From Aurantimonas endophytica (GTDB lineage Bacteria > Pseudomonadota > Alphaproteobacteria > Rhizobiales > Rhizobiaceae), in the NCBI RefSeq assembly GCF_014196845.1, contig NZ_JACIEM010000001.1, positions 1,054,001 through 1,118,000 of the forward strand: a stretch of DNA of 64,000 bases, read 5' to 3'. The position numbers and the translations under genes are program-made. Every line of letters starts with the position of its first letter. The stretch's first letter is position 1. Below, piece by piece: positions 51,535-60,678 of this stretch. The notes beneath the pieces are model-generated. The model did no database searches. It was not told the DNA's origin and saw only the letters and a list, made by a program, of their open reading frames with translations.

Positions 51535-52794
51535 CTACGGCTCGAAAGCCCTGAGGAACTCGGCGAGGACGGCGCAGGCCATCTGGATGTCGTCTTCGCT
51601 CACGTCTTCGTCCGGATGATGGCTGACACCATCCGTGCAGCGGACGAACAGCATCGCCATCGGGCAAAGCGCAGCTAGCGCCAGGCCATCGTGGCCGGCC
51701 CCGCTCTGCATTTCGATAGGCTCGAGTCCGATGCCGGCGAGAGCGTTCGCCAGGCCTGCCTTCAACGCCGCGTCGCAGAAGGTCGTCGGCTGGTCGTAGA
51801 AGGTCTCGTGATCCAGTTCGAGGCCGCGTCGTCCTGCGATGGCAGCACAACGCCGCAGCATCTCGTTGAGCACCCGTTGTCGCGCGGCGTCGTCGAGGGT
51901 CCGCAGGTCCAGCGTGAATTCCGCGGTGCCCGGCACGACGTTCACCGCACCCGGCTCCGCCGCAAGCCGGCCCACGGTCGCGACGACGTTGGTACGGCTG
52001 CGGGCGATCTCCTCGATCGCGAGCACCATCTCTGCCGCCCCGCAGAGGGCGTCGCGGCGTTCCGGCATCATCAGCGTGCCGGCGTGGCCGCTGACGCCCG
52101 CGACCTTGAGCCCGAGCCGCAAGGCTCCGCTGATCCCGGACACGAGCCCGACCGCCTGGTCTGCCTGTTCCAGAACCCTGCCCTGCTCGATGTGGATCTC
52201 GACATAGCCGAGCACGTCCTCCGGCCGGCGGCCGGCAGCGGGAATTGCCGCCGGATTGCAGCCGAAGGAGCGCAAGGCTTCACCGAGGGTGATGCCCTCC
52301 GCGTCGCGTTCGGCGAGTGTCGAGGTGGCGAAGCTTCCGGCGACCGCGCGCGAGCCGGCAAGCGTCGAGGGAAACCGGACCCCCTCCTCGTCGCCGAAGG
52401 CCAGGACCTCGATCGCGAAGGGCAGACGCCGTTCCTGCCGCGCAAGCTCCGCCACGACGGCGAGAGCCACCGCGACGCCGAGCGTTCCGTCGAAGCGGCC
52501 GGCGTCGCGCACCGTGTCGATGTGCGAACCGAGGAGAAGCGCCGGCATGCCGGGACGGCGCCCCTCGTAGCGTCCGATGACCGTGCCGGCGGCATCGATC
52601 GACGCGGCGAGGCCCGCCTCTTCCATCCGCTCCCGCACCAAGTCGGCGGCGCGGCGATGCGCCGGCGACAGATACAGCCGCGTCAGCCGCCCGGATTCGT
52701 CCGTGATCGTGGCAAGGTCGGCGACCAGCGCCATCGCATCCCCGGCCATCCGGACAGCATCGGGCGGCATGGCCAGGGACGCGGTCGCACTCAT
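51535..52794 (-). CDS. Zn-dependent amidohydrolase (AllC / N-carbamoyl-L-amino acid hydrolase type)
   Basis: M20/M40-family hydrolase of 419 aa, last gene of the amide-catabolism operon. Metal ligands: His and Asp in GSHIDTV, Asp in DGTLGV, Glu-Glu in GDEEGVRFP, His in HIEQGRVLE and the C-terminal His in GVSHHPDE. This group cleaves allantoate, N-carbamoyl-L-amino acids or ureidopropionate, releasing ammonia and CO2. It would be the last step after ring opening. ATGA overlap with the amidohydrolase before it. Confidence 0.92.
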   Translation of the reverse strand: MSATASLAMPPDAVRMAGDAMALVADLATITDESGRLTRLYLSPAHRRAADLVRERMEEAGLAASIDAAGTVIGRYEGRRPGMPALLLGSHIDTVRDAGRFDGTLGVAVALAVVAELARQERRLPFAIEVLAFGDEEGVRFPSTLAGSRAVAGSFATSTLAERDAEGITLGEALRSFGCNPAAIPAAGRRPEDVLGYVEIHIEQGRVLEQADQAVGLVSGISGALRLGLKVAGVSGHAGTLMMPERRDALCGAAEMVLAIEEIARSRTNVVATVGRLAAEPGAVNVVPGTAEFTLDLRTLDDAARQRVLNEMLRRCAAIAGRRGLELDHETFYDQPTTFCDAALKAGLANALAGIGLEPIEMQSGAGHDGLALAALCPMAMLFVRCTDGVSHHPDEDVSEDDIQMACAVLAEFLRAFEP

Positions 52795-54332
52795 TTTGCC
52801 GAGGACGGCGCGTAGAAGGGCGTGCGCGTCTCGGCGCCCAGATAGCCGTCGTAAAACGCCTTCACATGCGGGAAGACATCGTGGCCCATCTGGCGGCGCG
52901 CCGTCTCCTCTTCCGTGCGCGGATGGGCGTAATGACGCGCGATGTCCTCCAGGATGGCGTCCCGGTCGACATTGGTGAAGCGGCCGTCCTCATAAATGAC
53001 CGCGCCGTCGACGATGACCGCGTCCACCGCATTCTGCTTGGCGCGCTGCATCACGGCGTCGAGCATCGGGATGTCGGGATCCTGGAAGGGGTAGGTCGCG
53101 GTCTTCCAGTTGATCAGCACGGCATCCATGCGCCGGCCGGGATCGAGCCGGCCGATCTCGCGGCCGAAGGCGGTGGTGTTGGCGCCGCCCTCCGTCGCCA
53201 TGCGCAGGACCTGCGGGCAGCTCGGGACGTCCGCGTCGTCCATGCCGGGCACGCGATGCGCGCGCAGCACGAGTCGCAGCTCCTGCAGCATGTCCCGGTC
53301 ATCGTTGATGCCAGCCTCGTCGAGGCCCATGCCGACATTCAGCCCGTGCTTCTCGAAGGCGTTCAGCGGCGCGACGCCCGAGCGCAGGCGGAAGTTGGAC
53401 GAGCAGTTATGGCAGACGCAGGTGCCGGTATCGGCCGCGATCTCGATGTCTTCCTGGTTCAGCCAGACGCCGTGGCCGAGCGTCATGCGGGGCGACAGGA
53501 CGCCGAGGTCGTAGAGGTGGCGGACCGCCGTCTTGCCCGTGCGCCGGCGGGCATATTCCTTCTGGTACGCCGTCTCCAGCAGATGCATGTGCATCGGTAC
53601 GCCGTGGCGGACCGAGCGGGCATTCATCTCGACCAGGCTCTCGTCGGTGACCCAGTGGAGATTTGCGGGCGCGAGCTGGATGCGGGTCAGCGCCTGTCCG
53701 GCATTTTCCGCCGTCAGCTGGTCGAACAGCGCCATATGCTCGTCGAAGGTCAGGACCTGCGACTGCAGATAGGCGGCCACCTGGCCGGCAAGCGGCTGCG
53801 GCAGCCGGGCGCAAAATTCCTCGTCGGCCTCGTAGACCAGACGGTTCTGCTCCCGCAACGCGTAGGAGTAGGAGGCGCGCATGCCGATCGTGCGGTAGGC
53901 GTCGAGCACCTTCGTCGCCGCGCCGTGGACCGCCTCGTAGCCGCCGCTCATCCAGCCATGGATATGGGCGACCGTCGTGACGCCGGACGCGATCATCTCG
54001 AAGGCCGAGTAGAGCGTATCGAGGTAGAGATCGAGCTTGCGGCCTGGAATCCGGCTTGCGAACCAGAGCTCGAGCGCATGGTCGGGCGAGCCGAGCTGCA
54101 GCGGCGTCATGCCCACGTGATGGTGCGAGTTGACGAAGCCCGGCAGCATCACGTGGTCGGGATAGGCCGTCTCGGCAGCGCCCGGAGACAGGTGCCGCAT
54201 CTCCTCCAGCGATCCGACCGCGACGATCTCACCGTCCCGCGAAAGGACGGCGCCTTCATCCACGATGACTGGCGTATGGCGGTCCTGGATGCCGGTGACG
54301 ACCCAGCGTGCGCTCGTGATGTGGTCGCTCAT
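52791..54332 (-). CDS. ATZ/TRZ-type amidohydrolase (deaminase)
   Basis: Metal-dependent amidohydrolase of 513 aa. Ligands: His-x-His in FVNSHHHVGM, His in HMHLLETAYQ, His in TLGHGVWLN and the catalytic Asp in MGLDEAGIND. It resembles triazine/8-oxoguanine/S-adenosylhomocysteine deaminases but is 50-60 residues longer, with an extra C-terminal part. It would deaminate or hydrolyse an N-heterocycle. The start overlaps the stop of the nitrilase-type gene by 4 bp. Confidence 0.91.
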   Translation of the reverse strand: MSDHITSARWVVTGIQDRHTPVIVDEGAVLSRDGEIVAVGSLEEMRHLSPGAAETAYPDHVMLPGFVNSHHHVGMTPLQLGSPDHALELWFASRIPGRKLDLYLDTLYSAFEMIASGVTTVAHIHGWMSGGYEAVHGAATKVLDAYRTIGMRASYSYALREQNRLVYEADEEFCARLPQPLAGQVAAYLQSQVLTFDEHMALFDQLTAENAGQALTRIQLAPANLHWVTDESLVEMNARSVRHGVPMHMHLLETAYQKEYARRRTGKTAVRHLYDLGVLSPRMTLGHGVWLNQEDIEIAADTGTCVCHNCSSNFRLRSGVAPLNAFEKHGLNVGMGLDEAGINDDRDMLQELRLVLRAHRVPGMDDADVPSCPQVLRMATEGGANTTAFGREIGRLDPGRRMDAVLINWKTATYPFQDPDIPMLDAVMQRAKQNAVDAVIVDGAVIYEDGRFTNVDRDAILEDIARHYAHPRTEEETARRQMGHDVFPHVKAFYDGYLGAETRTPFYAPSSAK

Positions 54333-55177
54333 GCGTATGCCCTTTCTGCTGCCTGGTCGTTCAGGCGAAGTGTTCGATGGGTGGGATTGTGTTCGCGCGC
54401 CGCTGCAAGGCGCGCGGGATCGATGTCGAGGAAGACCGCCTGACCGTCGCCGGGCAGTGCCCCGCCATCGGGGCCGAAGGCCACCGTCTCGCCGGCATGG
54501 CGCTGCGGACCGCCGGCGACATCCTCTTGCCCGTACCGGCACGCGGCCAAGGCATAGAGCGCGTTGGCCCGCGCGTGGGTCCGCAATTCGGCCTCGAAGA
54601 GGCCCGGCGGATCGGCAGTCGGCCCGCCGACGAGGACGAGGGCCACATCGGCGCCGTCGCGGCCGGCCGATCGCCAGCATTCGGGGTAACGGCGGTCGTA
54701 GCAGACCAGCGGACAGAACCGGACGCCGCGATAGTCGAAGCAGTCGAGACGTGCCGGCCCCGCGGTGAAATGGTCGGCTTCGCCGAAAGGCTCGCCTGCT
54801 GCGGGCGCGAGATGGACCTTCCGCTGCACGACGACAGGGGCCGCGCCCGGCGCGGCGAGAACCACGGCGTTGGCGGGAGGCTTCCCGGCCGTATCGGCCA
54901 GCGCCATGCCGAAGACGATCGCCGTTCCGGTCTCGGTCGCCAGGCGATGAGCCCAGTCGCAGGTTGGCCCTGCAAGATCCTCGGCGACATGGGCCCAGCG
55001 GCGCGGCTCGTCGGCGGCGTAGAACGGCAGCGCGAACAACTCCGGGAGGAGGACAAGCGCGGCGCCGCGTGCGGCGAGCTCCCTTATGCCAAGCTCAGCT
55101 TCGTCCCGAAGCGCCGCCGGGCTGTTCCGGTACGGTCCGATGCCGAGTGCTGCGACGCGCAACAATGGCTCAGTCAT
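54329..55177 (-). CDS. Carbon-nitrogen hydrolase (nitrilase superfamily)
   Basis: Amidase or carbamoylase of 282 aa. The catalytic triad is Glu in LLPELFALP (about 45), Lys in VQRKVHLAP and Cys in PLVCYDRRYPE. It belongs with omega-amidases, N-carbamoylputrescine amidases and beta-ureidopropionases. It overlaps genes on both sides by 4 bp. Its substrate is likely an open-chain amide from the imported compound. Confidence 0.9.
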   Translation of the reverse strand: MTEPLLRVAALGIGPYRNSPAALRDEAELGIRELAARGAALVLLPELFALPFYAADEPRRWAHVAEDLAGPTCDWAHRLATETGTAIVFGMALADTAGKPPANAVVLAAPGAAPVVVQRKVHLAPAAGEPFGEADHFTAGPARLDCFDYRGVRFCPLVCYDRRYPECWRSAGRDGADVALVLVGGPTADPPGLFEAELRTHARANALYALAACRYGQEDVAGGPQRHAGETVAFGPDGGALPGDGQAVFLDIDPARLAAAREHNPTHRTLRLNDQAAERAYA

Positions 55178-55965
55178 CGCCGGCTTTCCTGTTCGGCGAA
55201 GGCGCGGTCCACCTCGTCGGCGAGCAGATCGGTGAAGAGGTCCCGATAGGCGTGATAGCGCGGGTCGCGCGGCGGACGCGGTCGCTCCATCTCGATCGGC
55301 ACGATGGCCTTCACCTTCCCGGGACGGGCCGTGAACACCACGACCCGGTCGGCCAGCGAGATCGCCTCGTCGATCGAATGTGTGACGAGGATGATCGACG
55401 CCCGGCTCTCCCGCCAGAGGGTGAGCAGGAAATCCTGCATCTTGGTGCGTGTCTGGACGTCGAGCGCCGCGAACGGCTCGTCCATCATCAGGATCTTCGG
55501 ACGCACCGCCAGCGCCCGGGCGCAGGCCGCCCGCTGGCGCATACCCCCGGACAATTCGTCCGGCCGCTTGTCGCCCATGCCGGCGAGGCCGACGGAGCGC
55601 AGCAACTGCTCGGCCGTGCGCTCGCGTTCCGCAGCCGAGACACCGCGCAGCGACAGGCCGAACGTGACGTTGTCGGAGATGGTCAGCCACGGAAACAGCG
55701 ACGCGTCCTGGAAGATCAGGCCCCGGTCGAAGGACGGGCCGTGGATCGGGACGCCTTCGTCGAGGATCGTGCCGCCCGTCGTCTCCTCCAGGCCGGCGAT
55801 CATGTAGAGCAGCGTGGACTTGCCGCATCCGGACGGTCCGAGGAAGACGACGAACTCCTCCCTGGCGATCTCCAGGTTGAAGTCGTCGAGCGCACGCACC
55901 GGCTCGCGGCCGTCGCTCTGCCAGACCTTGGAGACGGATTCGAGGGAGAGCGCGGGGACCTTCAT
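55174..55965 (-). CDS. ABC transporter ATP-binding protein (SsuB-type)
   Basis: ATPase of 263 aa. Walker A GPSGCGKST, Q-loop IFQDASLFPW, signature LSGGMRQRAACARAL, Walker B ILMMDEPFAALD and H-loop VTHS are intact. Part of the importer with the permease (4-bp overlap) and binding protein of the same operon. The same type of ATPase is at 160, but the two differ clearly outside the motifs. Confidence 0.93.
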   Translation of the reverse strand: MKVPALSLESVSKVWQSDGREPVRALDDFNLEIAREEFVVFLGPSGCGKSTLLYMIAGLEETTGGTILDEGVPIHGPSFDRGLIFQDASLFPWLTISDNVTFGLSLRGVSAAERERTAEQLLRSVGLAGMGDKRPDELSGGMRQRAACARALAVRPKILMMDEPFAALDVQTRTKMQDFLLTLWRESRASIILVTHSIDEAISLADRVVVFTARPGKVKAIVPIEMERPRPPRDPRYHAYRDLFTDLLADEVDRAFAEQESRR

Positions 55966-56846
55966 CGTGCGCCTCCCGTCGAGGGCGCGACCCACCAGAG
56001 CATGCGTCGTTGCACCAGGCGCAGCGCCCAGTCGAAGCCGAAGCCCAGGACGCCGATCAGCGCCATCGTGAAGAAGGTGAGCTGGGCGTTGAAGGTCGAG
56101 CGAGCGACGGCGGTGATCTGGCCGAGTCCCGACCCGACGCCCACCGCTTCGGCGATGAGAACCACCATCCAGGCCGCGAAGAGGTTGAGGCGCAGCGTCA
56201 TGAAGAGGCCTGGCAGGATCGCCGGGAACACGACGCGCCAGAAGATCTGGTGTCCGTTGGCGCCCATGATGCGGGCGACGTTCAGATAGGACTTGCTGAC
56301 GCCCTCCAGCTGCGCCGTCGTCGACAGCACGATGGCGAAGAAGATGGTGATGAAGACGAGGAAGATCGCCGGCGTGTTGCCGATGCCGAACAGGAAGATC
56401 GAGACGGGAAGCCAGGCGACCGGGGAAATCGGCGTCAGCAGCAGCAGCGTCGGCATCAGGAGATTGCGGGCGAGCTTCACGTAATAGACGAGGGCACCGA
56501 CCGCGACGCCGGCGACGAAGCCGAGCGTCAGCCCGGTCACCACCCGGAGGATGGTGTAGAGCGAGGTCGCCATGAGCCCGACCAGCCCGCCATGCGAGGC
56601 ATCGGCCCCAATGCGGTTGGAATTGCTGAAATAAGACAGCGTCCGGTCCCAGTCGCTGAGGAACAGATGCGGCGGCGGCAGCAGGAGCGGGTTGGCCCAC
56701 CCCATCGCCCAGGCGAGCTCCCACAGACCGGCGAACAAGCCGATCGAGAGAATGGTCCAGCCCGCCGATATGACGAGCGCGGGCGGGCGGCGCATGCTGA
56801 CGCGCGCCTCTCCGGAACGTAGGGAGGCAAAGGGAAGGGCGACCAT
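55962..56846 (-). CDS. ABC transporter permease (SsuC-type)
   Basis: Inner-membrane permease of 294 aa with six or seven hydrophobic segments. The coupling loop reads ARIMGANGHQIFWRVVFPAILPG. ATG 56846 (MVALPFASL) is chosen, as an AAAGG motif lies about 8 bp before it; a longer frame to 56876 is possible. The binding protein follows in the opposite sense of coordinates, 80 bp upstream in transcription. Confidence 0.91.
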   Translation of the reverse strand: MVALPFASLRSGEARVSMRRPPALVISAGWTILSIGLFAGLWELAWAMGWANPLLLPPPHLFLSDWDRTLSYFSNSNRIGADASHGGLVGLMATSLYTILRVVTGLTLGFVAGVAVGALVYYVKLARNLLMPTLLLLTPISPVAWLPVSIFLFGIGNTPAIFLVFITIFFAIVLSTTAQLEGVSKSYLNVARIMGANGHQIFWRVVFPAILPGLFMTLRLNLFAAWMVVLIAEAVGVGSGLGQITAVARSTFNAQLTFFTMALIGVLGFGFDWALRLVQRRMLWWVAPSTGGAR

Positions 56847-56926
56847 GGAGCGGCCTTTCGCTGAAAAGGGGACCATCGGCCCGGCCGCATAACCGGCCGG
56901 GCGTGTGAGACTTGAGCGGCGGACGG

Positions 56927-57976
56927 TCAGGCCGACTTGCGCTGCAGCGAGGCGTAGAGTTCGGGGTTTTCGGCGATGGCCGCCTCGAGGAAGCTCCAGT
57001 CGAAGGCCCCCTCGTCCGGGAGGTCCTGCACGTAGCCGAGCTCCTTCATCGACACGCCGCGATCGATGATGAACTGGGTCTGGTCGCGCTGGTCCACGAC
57101 GATCGGCTGCTTGGACGACGCGTTGCGCGCCGCTTCCATCGTGGTCTTGTAGTAGGTGCCGACGGTGTCGGTCAGGGCCGCCTCGATGTCGGCTTCGGCC
57201 TGTGCCTGCGCCTGCATCAGGGCTTTGATGATCGCCTGCACCGCGTCCGGGTTGCTCTCGAGCAGCGGGGTGCGGGCGGCGAGCACGCAATCGGAATAGC
57301 CGGCGCCATAGAGATCGGTGCCGTCCGAGAGAACCGTGGCGCCCGCTCGGCTCTCGACGCATTGGGTCGCGTAAGGCTCGATGTGGCAGATCGCGTCGAT
57401 CGCACCGACCATGAAGGCCTGCGCCAGTTCCGGCGACGTATTCATGTAGCGGATGTCGACGTCGGCGAAGGTCATGCCGGCGGCCTTCAGATAGTCGTAG
57501 GGAAGCACTTCCAGCGTGTCGGCCTGGAAGGTGCCGAAGGTCTTGCCGCGCAGATCCTCGGCGGACTTGATGCCCTCGCCCGCCACGATGATGCAGCCCT
57601 GCACGCCGCCGCCGGCGACGATCTTCACCGGCGCGCCGGCGTCGTAGAGCGTCATGAAGTTGGAATACGGAATCATCGAGATGTCGACGAGGCCCGCGCC
57701 GAACATCGTGGTGATCTCGGCGTTGGACGGGGTGATGACGAATTCGAGGTCGACGCCGTCGGCAGTGGCGAGCCCGCGTTCCTTGGCAAGGAAGATGCCC
57801 ATGTTGCAGAAGCCGGTGCCGTGCGTCGCCTTGATCGTCGTTCCGGCGGCGTGGGCCTGGCCGATCAGCCCTGCCAGATGCGCCGGCAGGGCGACCATCG
57901 CCGCGCCGGCGGCCGTTGTCTTCAGAAAATTCCGGCGTGAGAAGTTAGCGTAGAAGTGGCCGTTACGTTCGCACAT
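56927..57976 (-). CDS. ABC substrate-binding protein (NMT1/SsuA-type, Tat signal)
   Basis: Periplasmic binding protein of 349 aa. A twin-arginine signal, FSRRNFLKTTAAG (12-24), ends near GQAHA. The binding fold starts at IKATHGTGFCNMGIFLAKERGL. ATG 57976 (MCERNGH) is preferred because GGAGA lies 6-7 bp before it; an ATG four codons earlier is possible. The NMT1 group binds pyrimidine precursors, sulfonates, nitriles or similar small molecules; the ligand here is unknown. Confidence 0.91.
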   Translation of the reverse strand: MCERNGHFYANFSRRNFLKTTAAGAAMVALPAHLAGLIGQAHAAGTTIKATHGTGFCNMGIFLAKERGLATADGVDLEFVITPSNAEITTMFGAGLVDISMIPYSNFMTLYDAGAPVKIVAGGGVQGCIIVAGEGIKSAEDLRGKTFGTFQADTLEVLPYDYLKAAGMTFADVDIRYMNTSPELAQAFMVGAIDAICHIEPYATQCVESRAGATVLSDGTDLYGAGYSDCVLAARTPLLESNPDAVQAIIKALMQAQAQAEADIEAALTDTVGTYYKTTMEAARNASSKQPIVVDQRDQTQFIIDRGVSMKELGYVQDLPDEGAFDWSFLEAAIAENPELYASLQRKSA

Positions 57977-58002
57977 GTTCGTCTCCATGGGTGAAATCCG
58001 GC

Positions 58003-58028
58003 CGAACCGCATCGGCTCGAACCGCATC
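58003..58028. repeat. Two tandem copies of an 11-bp sequence
   Basis: CGAACCGCATC occurs at 58003-58013 and again at 58018-58028, a 15-bp period, in the 144-bp gap between the binding-protein and amidase genes. On the minus strand it lies 27 bp upstream of the binding-protein ATG. It could be a regulator site or chance; nothing decides this. Confidence 0.4.
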
Positions 58029-58090
58029 TGCGAGGGGCACGCCAACCCGGAAGAAGCATTGCTGCTCTGCGCTTCATGTCGTCTGCTGCG

Positions 58091-58107
58091 GTCGCCGAAG
58101 CGGCGAC
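58091..58107 (-). terminator. Hairpin after the amidase gene
   Basis: GTCGCCG (58091-58097) and CGGCGAC (58101-58107) form a 7-bp stem with a 3-nt loop, 13 bp after the amidase stop on the minus strand. No T run. It could reduce readthrough or protect the amidase message. Confidence 0.35.
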
Positions 58108-58120
58108 GGTGCCTGTCGTC

Positions 58121-59488
58121 TCAGTGCGTGAGCGTCCCTCCCCGTCCCGATGGGCAGAGCGATGCCTCGATGCGCGCGGCAAGCGCGAGGAGATCGTCGT
58201 CGCCATTGCGCTTGCCGCAGATCTGCAGTCCCGCCGGCAGACCGACGGCGCCAACGCCGATCGGCAGCGACAGCGCGGGATGCCCGCCGTGGTTGATGAA
58301 GGGCGTGAACGCGGCGTGCGCCCTGGGCCCGACTGCGCGGCCGGCGATGTGGGAGGGGCCGAGTTCGGTCGATGGCCACGCGAAGCAGGGCACGGTCGGC
58401 GACAGCAGCGCGTCGACGCCGTCCAGCGTTGCGTCGAGGCTGAGCCGGATCGCCTTCGACAGGCGAAGCGCACGCGAGACGGCACGAGCCTCAAGGCGCA
58501 GGCCAGCCTCGATCTGGACGGCGATGTCGGGATCGAACAGGTCCGGATCCTGCTCGAACGCGTCTCCATAAAGATCGGCCAGCATGGCATATTGCAGCGG
58601 CATGAGGTCGGCGGGCTCGGCGCCGTCCGGCCAAGCGGGATCACGCCGCTCGACGGAAAAGCCGGCCTGGCGCAGCGCAGCGAGCGCCGCCTCCAGCAGT
58701 GCCTCGATTTCCAGGTCGACGGGCACGTCGAGACCGAAGCTTGGGGTGAAGCCGAGACGCCGCGCCGTGGAAGCCTCCTTGCCCGAAGAAGCAGGCCGAT
58801 CGGCCATCGCCTCGAACAGCAGGCGGATGTCGGCGACGCTGCCGGCCATCGGGCAGAGGCATTCGAGGCCGATGTCGAGCGCCGGGAAACCCGGCCCGTT
58901 CGGCACGGCCCCGGTGCTCGGCTTGAAGCCGACACAGCCGACATGGGCGGCGGGACGGCGGCTTGAGCCGCCAGAATCCGTTCCGATCGCGGCGGCCACG
59001 AGCCCGCCGGCAACGGCGCTGGCACAGCCGCCGGAGGATCCGCCGGGCGTCAACGCCGGATCGAGCGGATGCCGCGTTGCCCCATGCAGCGGATTGGCGG
59101 TGACGCCCTTGCAGCCGAACTCCGAGCTGTTGGCCATGCCGACGACGACCGCACCGGCTTGCTTCAAACGGCTGACGGCCAGCGCATCCTGTGGGGCGAC
59201 GAAATCGGCGAAGAGCCGCGAGCCCTGGGTCACACGCCGGCCGTCGACCCAGATCAGGTCCTTCACCGCCAGGGCCGCGCCGGCCAGCGGCAGGATCTCC
59301 CCTGCCTCGAGCCGCCGGTCCGCCATGTCGGCTTCCCGCAGGCTCAGCGCCGCATCCACCGCGACGATGGCCTTGAGGTCACGCCCCGCCTCGATGCGGG
59401 CAAGTGCCTGCTCGCACTCGACACGTGCACTTGAGCGCCCCGCGTGCACGGCATCGACGGTCCGGACGAGGCTCTCAAGCGTCTGCAT
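58121..59488 (-). CDS. Amidase (amidase-signature family)
   Basis: Ser-cisSer-Lys amidase of 455 aa. Lys is in LAVKDLIWVDG, the cis-Ser in LTPGGSSGGCAS and the nucleophile Ser in GTDSGGSSRRPA. The family hydrolyses amides, ureas and biuret-type compounds (for example AtzE/AtzF, allophanate hydrolase). Start ATG 59488 overlaps the HyuE-like gene by 14 bp. It is second in the minus-strand operon. Confidence 0.91.
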   Translation of the reverse strand: MQTLESLVRTVDAVHAGRSSARVECEQALARIEAGRDLKAIVAVDAALSLREADMADRRLEAGEILPLAGAALAVKDLIWVDGRRVTQGSRLFADFVAPQDALAVSRLKQAGAVVVGMANSSEFGCKGVTANPLHGATRHPLDPALTPGGSSGGCASAVAGGLVAAAIGTDSGGSSRRPAAHVGCVGFKPSTGAVPNGPGFPALDIGLECLCPMAGSVADIRLLFEAMADRPASSGKEASTARRLGFTPSFGLDVPVDLEIEALLEAALAALRQAGFSVERRDPAWPDGAEPADLMPLQYAMLADLYGDAFEQDPDLFDPDIAVQIEAGLRLEARAVSRALRLSKAIRLSLDATLDGVDALLSPTVPCFAWPSTELGPSHIAGRAVGPRAHAAFTPFINHGGHPALSLPIGVGAVGLPAGLQICGKRNGDDDLLALAARIEASLCPSGRGGTLTH

Positions 59489-60218
59489 GGGCGATCCGTG
59501 AGGCCAGCGCCGGTGGCAGGCCCTGCGATGTCTTCGGAGCCGGACGGCGAAGCGAGGCGCCTCTTGCCGTGGCAAGCCGCACGAGCATCTCGGCCTGCCC
59601 GATGCCGGCCGCGACCTGTTCGACGAGGGGAACCGGTACTCTGTGGGCGATCTGTCCGGCGAGGCCCGCAAGCGGCGCACCGGCGAGGACCACGACATCG
59701 GCGTCGTCCTCGCGAACGGTGACTTCGCAAAGCCGTACCAGTGCTTCCGCCTTTTCCTCTGCCACCATGTCGAGCGAACCGAAGCTGGCGGTGAGCGAGC
59801 GGATGGCCGCTAGCCGGCACGCCAGGCCGCTCGCTTCGACGCAGTCCCGGTACCAGTGACCGAGCGCCGGAGCGAAGGTGACGATGGAGAAGCGCTGTCC
59901 GAGCATCGCGGCCATGTGCATGGAGGCTTCCGCCATGCCGACGATCGGCAGGTCGAACAGTTCCCGCGCCGCCCAAAGCCCCGGATCGCCGAAAGCCCCG
60001 ATCAGCGCTGCGTCATGGCCGGCGCCGTGCTCGGCCAGCATTTCCAGGACCACGGCGCCGGCAAGCTGCGCTTCCGCCCGGCAGGAAATGTAGGGAACGC
60101 CGCGCGGGGCGGTCACCGCGGTGATCTCCGTGCCTGGCGCCGCGACACCGCGCGCGACCTGCGCGAGGCGCTGGGTGATCGAGACGGAGACGTTGGGGTT
60201 GACGAGGAGGACGCGCAC
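59475..60218 (-). CDS. Asp/Glu/hydantoin racemase-family protein without catalytic cysteines
   Basis: HyuE-fold protein of 247 aa, first gene of the operon. The family's first catalytic Cys lies in ACFGDPGL; here the segment is GAFGDPGL (A75 at that place). The second Cys, in a GCAGM-like motif, is replaced in AGAPLAG (179-185). The fold markers VNPNVSVSITQ, GMAEASMH and VTFAPALG are kept. A two-base racemase mechanism is therefore unlikely. The 4 other Cys are elsewhere. What it does is open: isomerase, lyase or ligand-binding. Confidence 0.87.
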   Translation of the reverse strand: MRVLLVNPNVSVSITQRLAQVARGVAAPGTEITAVTAPRGVPYISCRAEAQLAGAVVLEMLAEHGAGHDAALIGAFGDPGLWAARELFDLPIVGMAEASMHMAAMLGQRFSIVTFAPALGHWYRDCVEASGLACRLAAIRSLTASFGSLDMVAEEKAEALVRLCEVTVREDDADVVVLAGAPLAGLAGQIAHRVPVPLVEQVAAGIGQAEMLVRLATARGASLRRPAPKTSQGLPPALASRIAHADA

Positions 60219-60226
60219 GGCTGGCC

Positions 60227-60397
60227 TCAGGACCGCGCCGCGCGGCGAATGGCGGCGCGGCAGTCCCGCATGCAGGCGACGAGCCCTGCGAGCAGGATCT
60301 GGCCGGTCGAGGCCGAATGACCTTTCTTGGACGCGAGGAAGGTAGACGCCCCCGACGTCACCAAGGCTGGGCCCATCTGTCCGGCAAGCCCATTCAT
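60227..60397 (-). CDS. Possible small hypothetical protein
   Basis: An open frame of 56 codons (MNGLAGQMGPALVTSGAST onward), ending 8 bp before the HyuE-like gene; a GTG at 60427 would lengthen it to 66. It has a mild hydrophobic middle (ILLAGLVACM) and a basic tail. There is no strong ribosome site and no recognised family. It lies in the 460-bp stretch between the HyuE-like and GntR genes, which otherwise holds only the operator below. Confidence 0.3.
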   Translation of the reverse strand: MNGLAGQMGPALVTSGASTFLASKKGHSASTGQILLAGLVACMRDCRAAIRRAARS

Positions 60398-60601
60398 CCG
60401 ATCACCAGCGAGAGCATGGCGAGGCACGGGTGATGCCGGCGGCTCCTGACATTAAGCCATGCCGATTGGCGAGGAACCGGGGACAGGCGAGGTTTCATCG
60501 ACGTGCTCCAAAGGGTCGGAGTACGTCCAGCAAGCGCCGTGCCAACTGTCAGGTCCCGGCGCCGAAGGCCTGCGAAAGCAGGAATTCGCCCGCCGGCCTC
60601 A

Positions 60602-60637
60602 ATTTTGTGCAAGAAAAAACGAGATTGTGCACAAAAT
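60602..60637. promoter_or_regulatory. GntR-type operator with two TTGTGCA sites
   Basis: ATTTTGTGCA (60602-60611) and TGCACAAAAT (60628-60637) are exact inverted repeats. The second also belongs to a perfect 10-bp palindrome, TTGTGCACAA (60625-60634), and the first contains a near copy starting exactly 20 bp upstream. The site is markedly AT-rich and lies 42 bp before the GntR gene, between the divergent operons. FadR-subfamily GntR proteins bind short TTGT-ACAA palindromes, so autoregulation and control of both directions is likely. Confidence 0.6.
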
Positions 60638-60678
60638 ATCCGCCTCCGCGGTATGGTGCCGGCTCTCCCTCGCATCCT

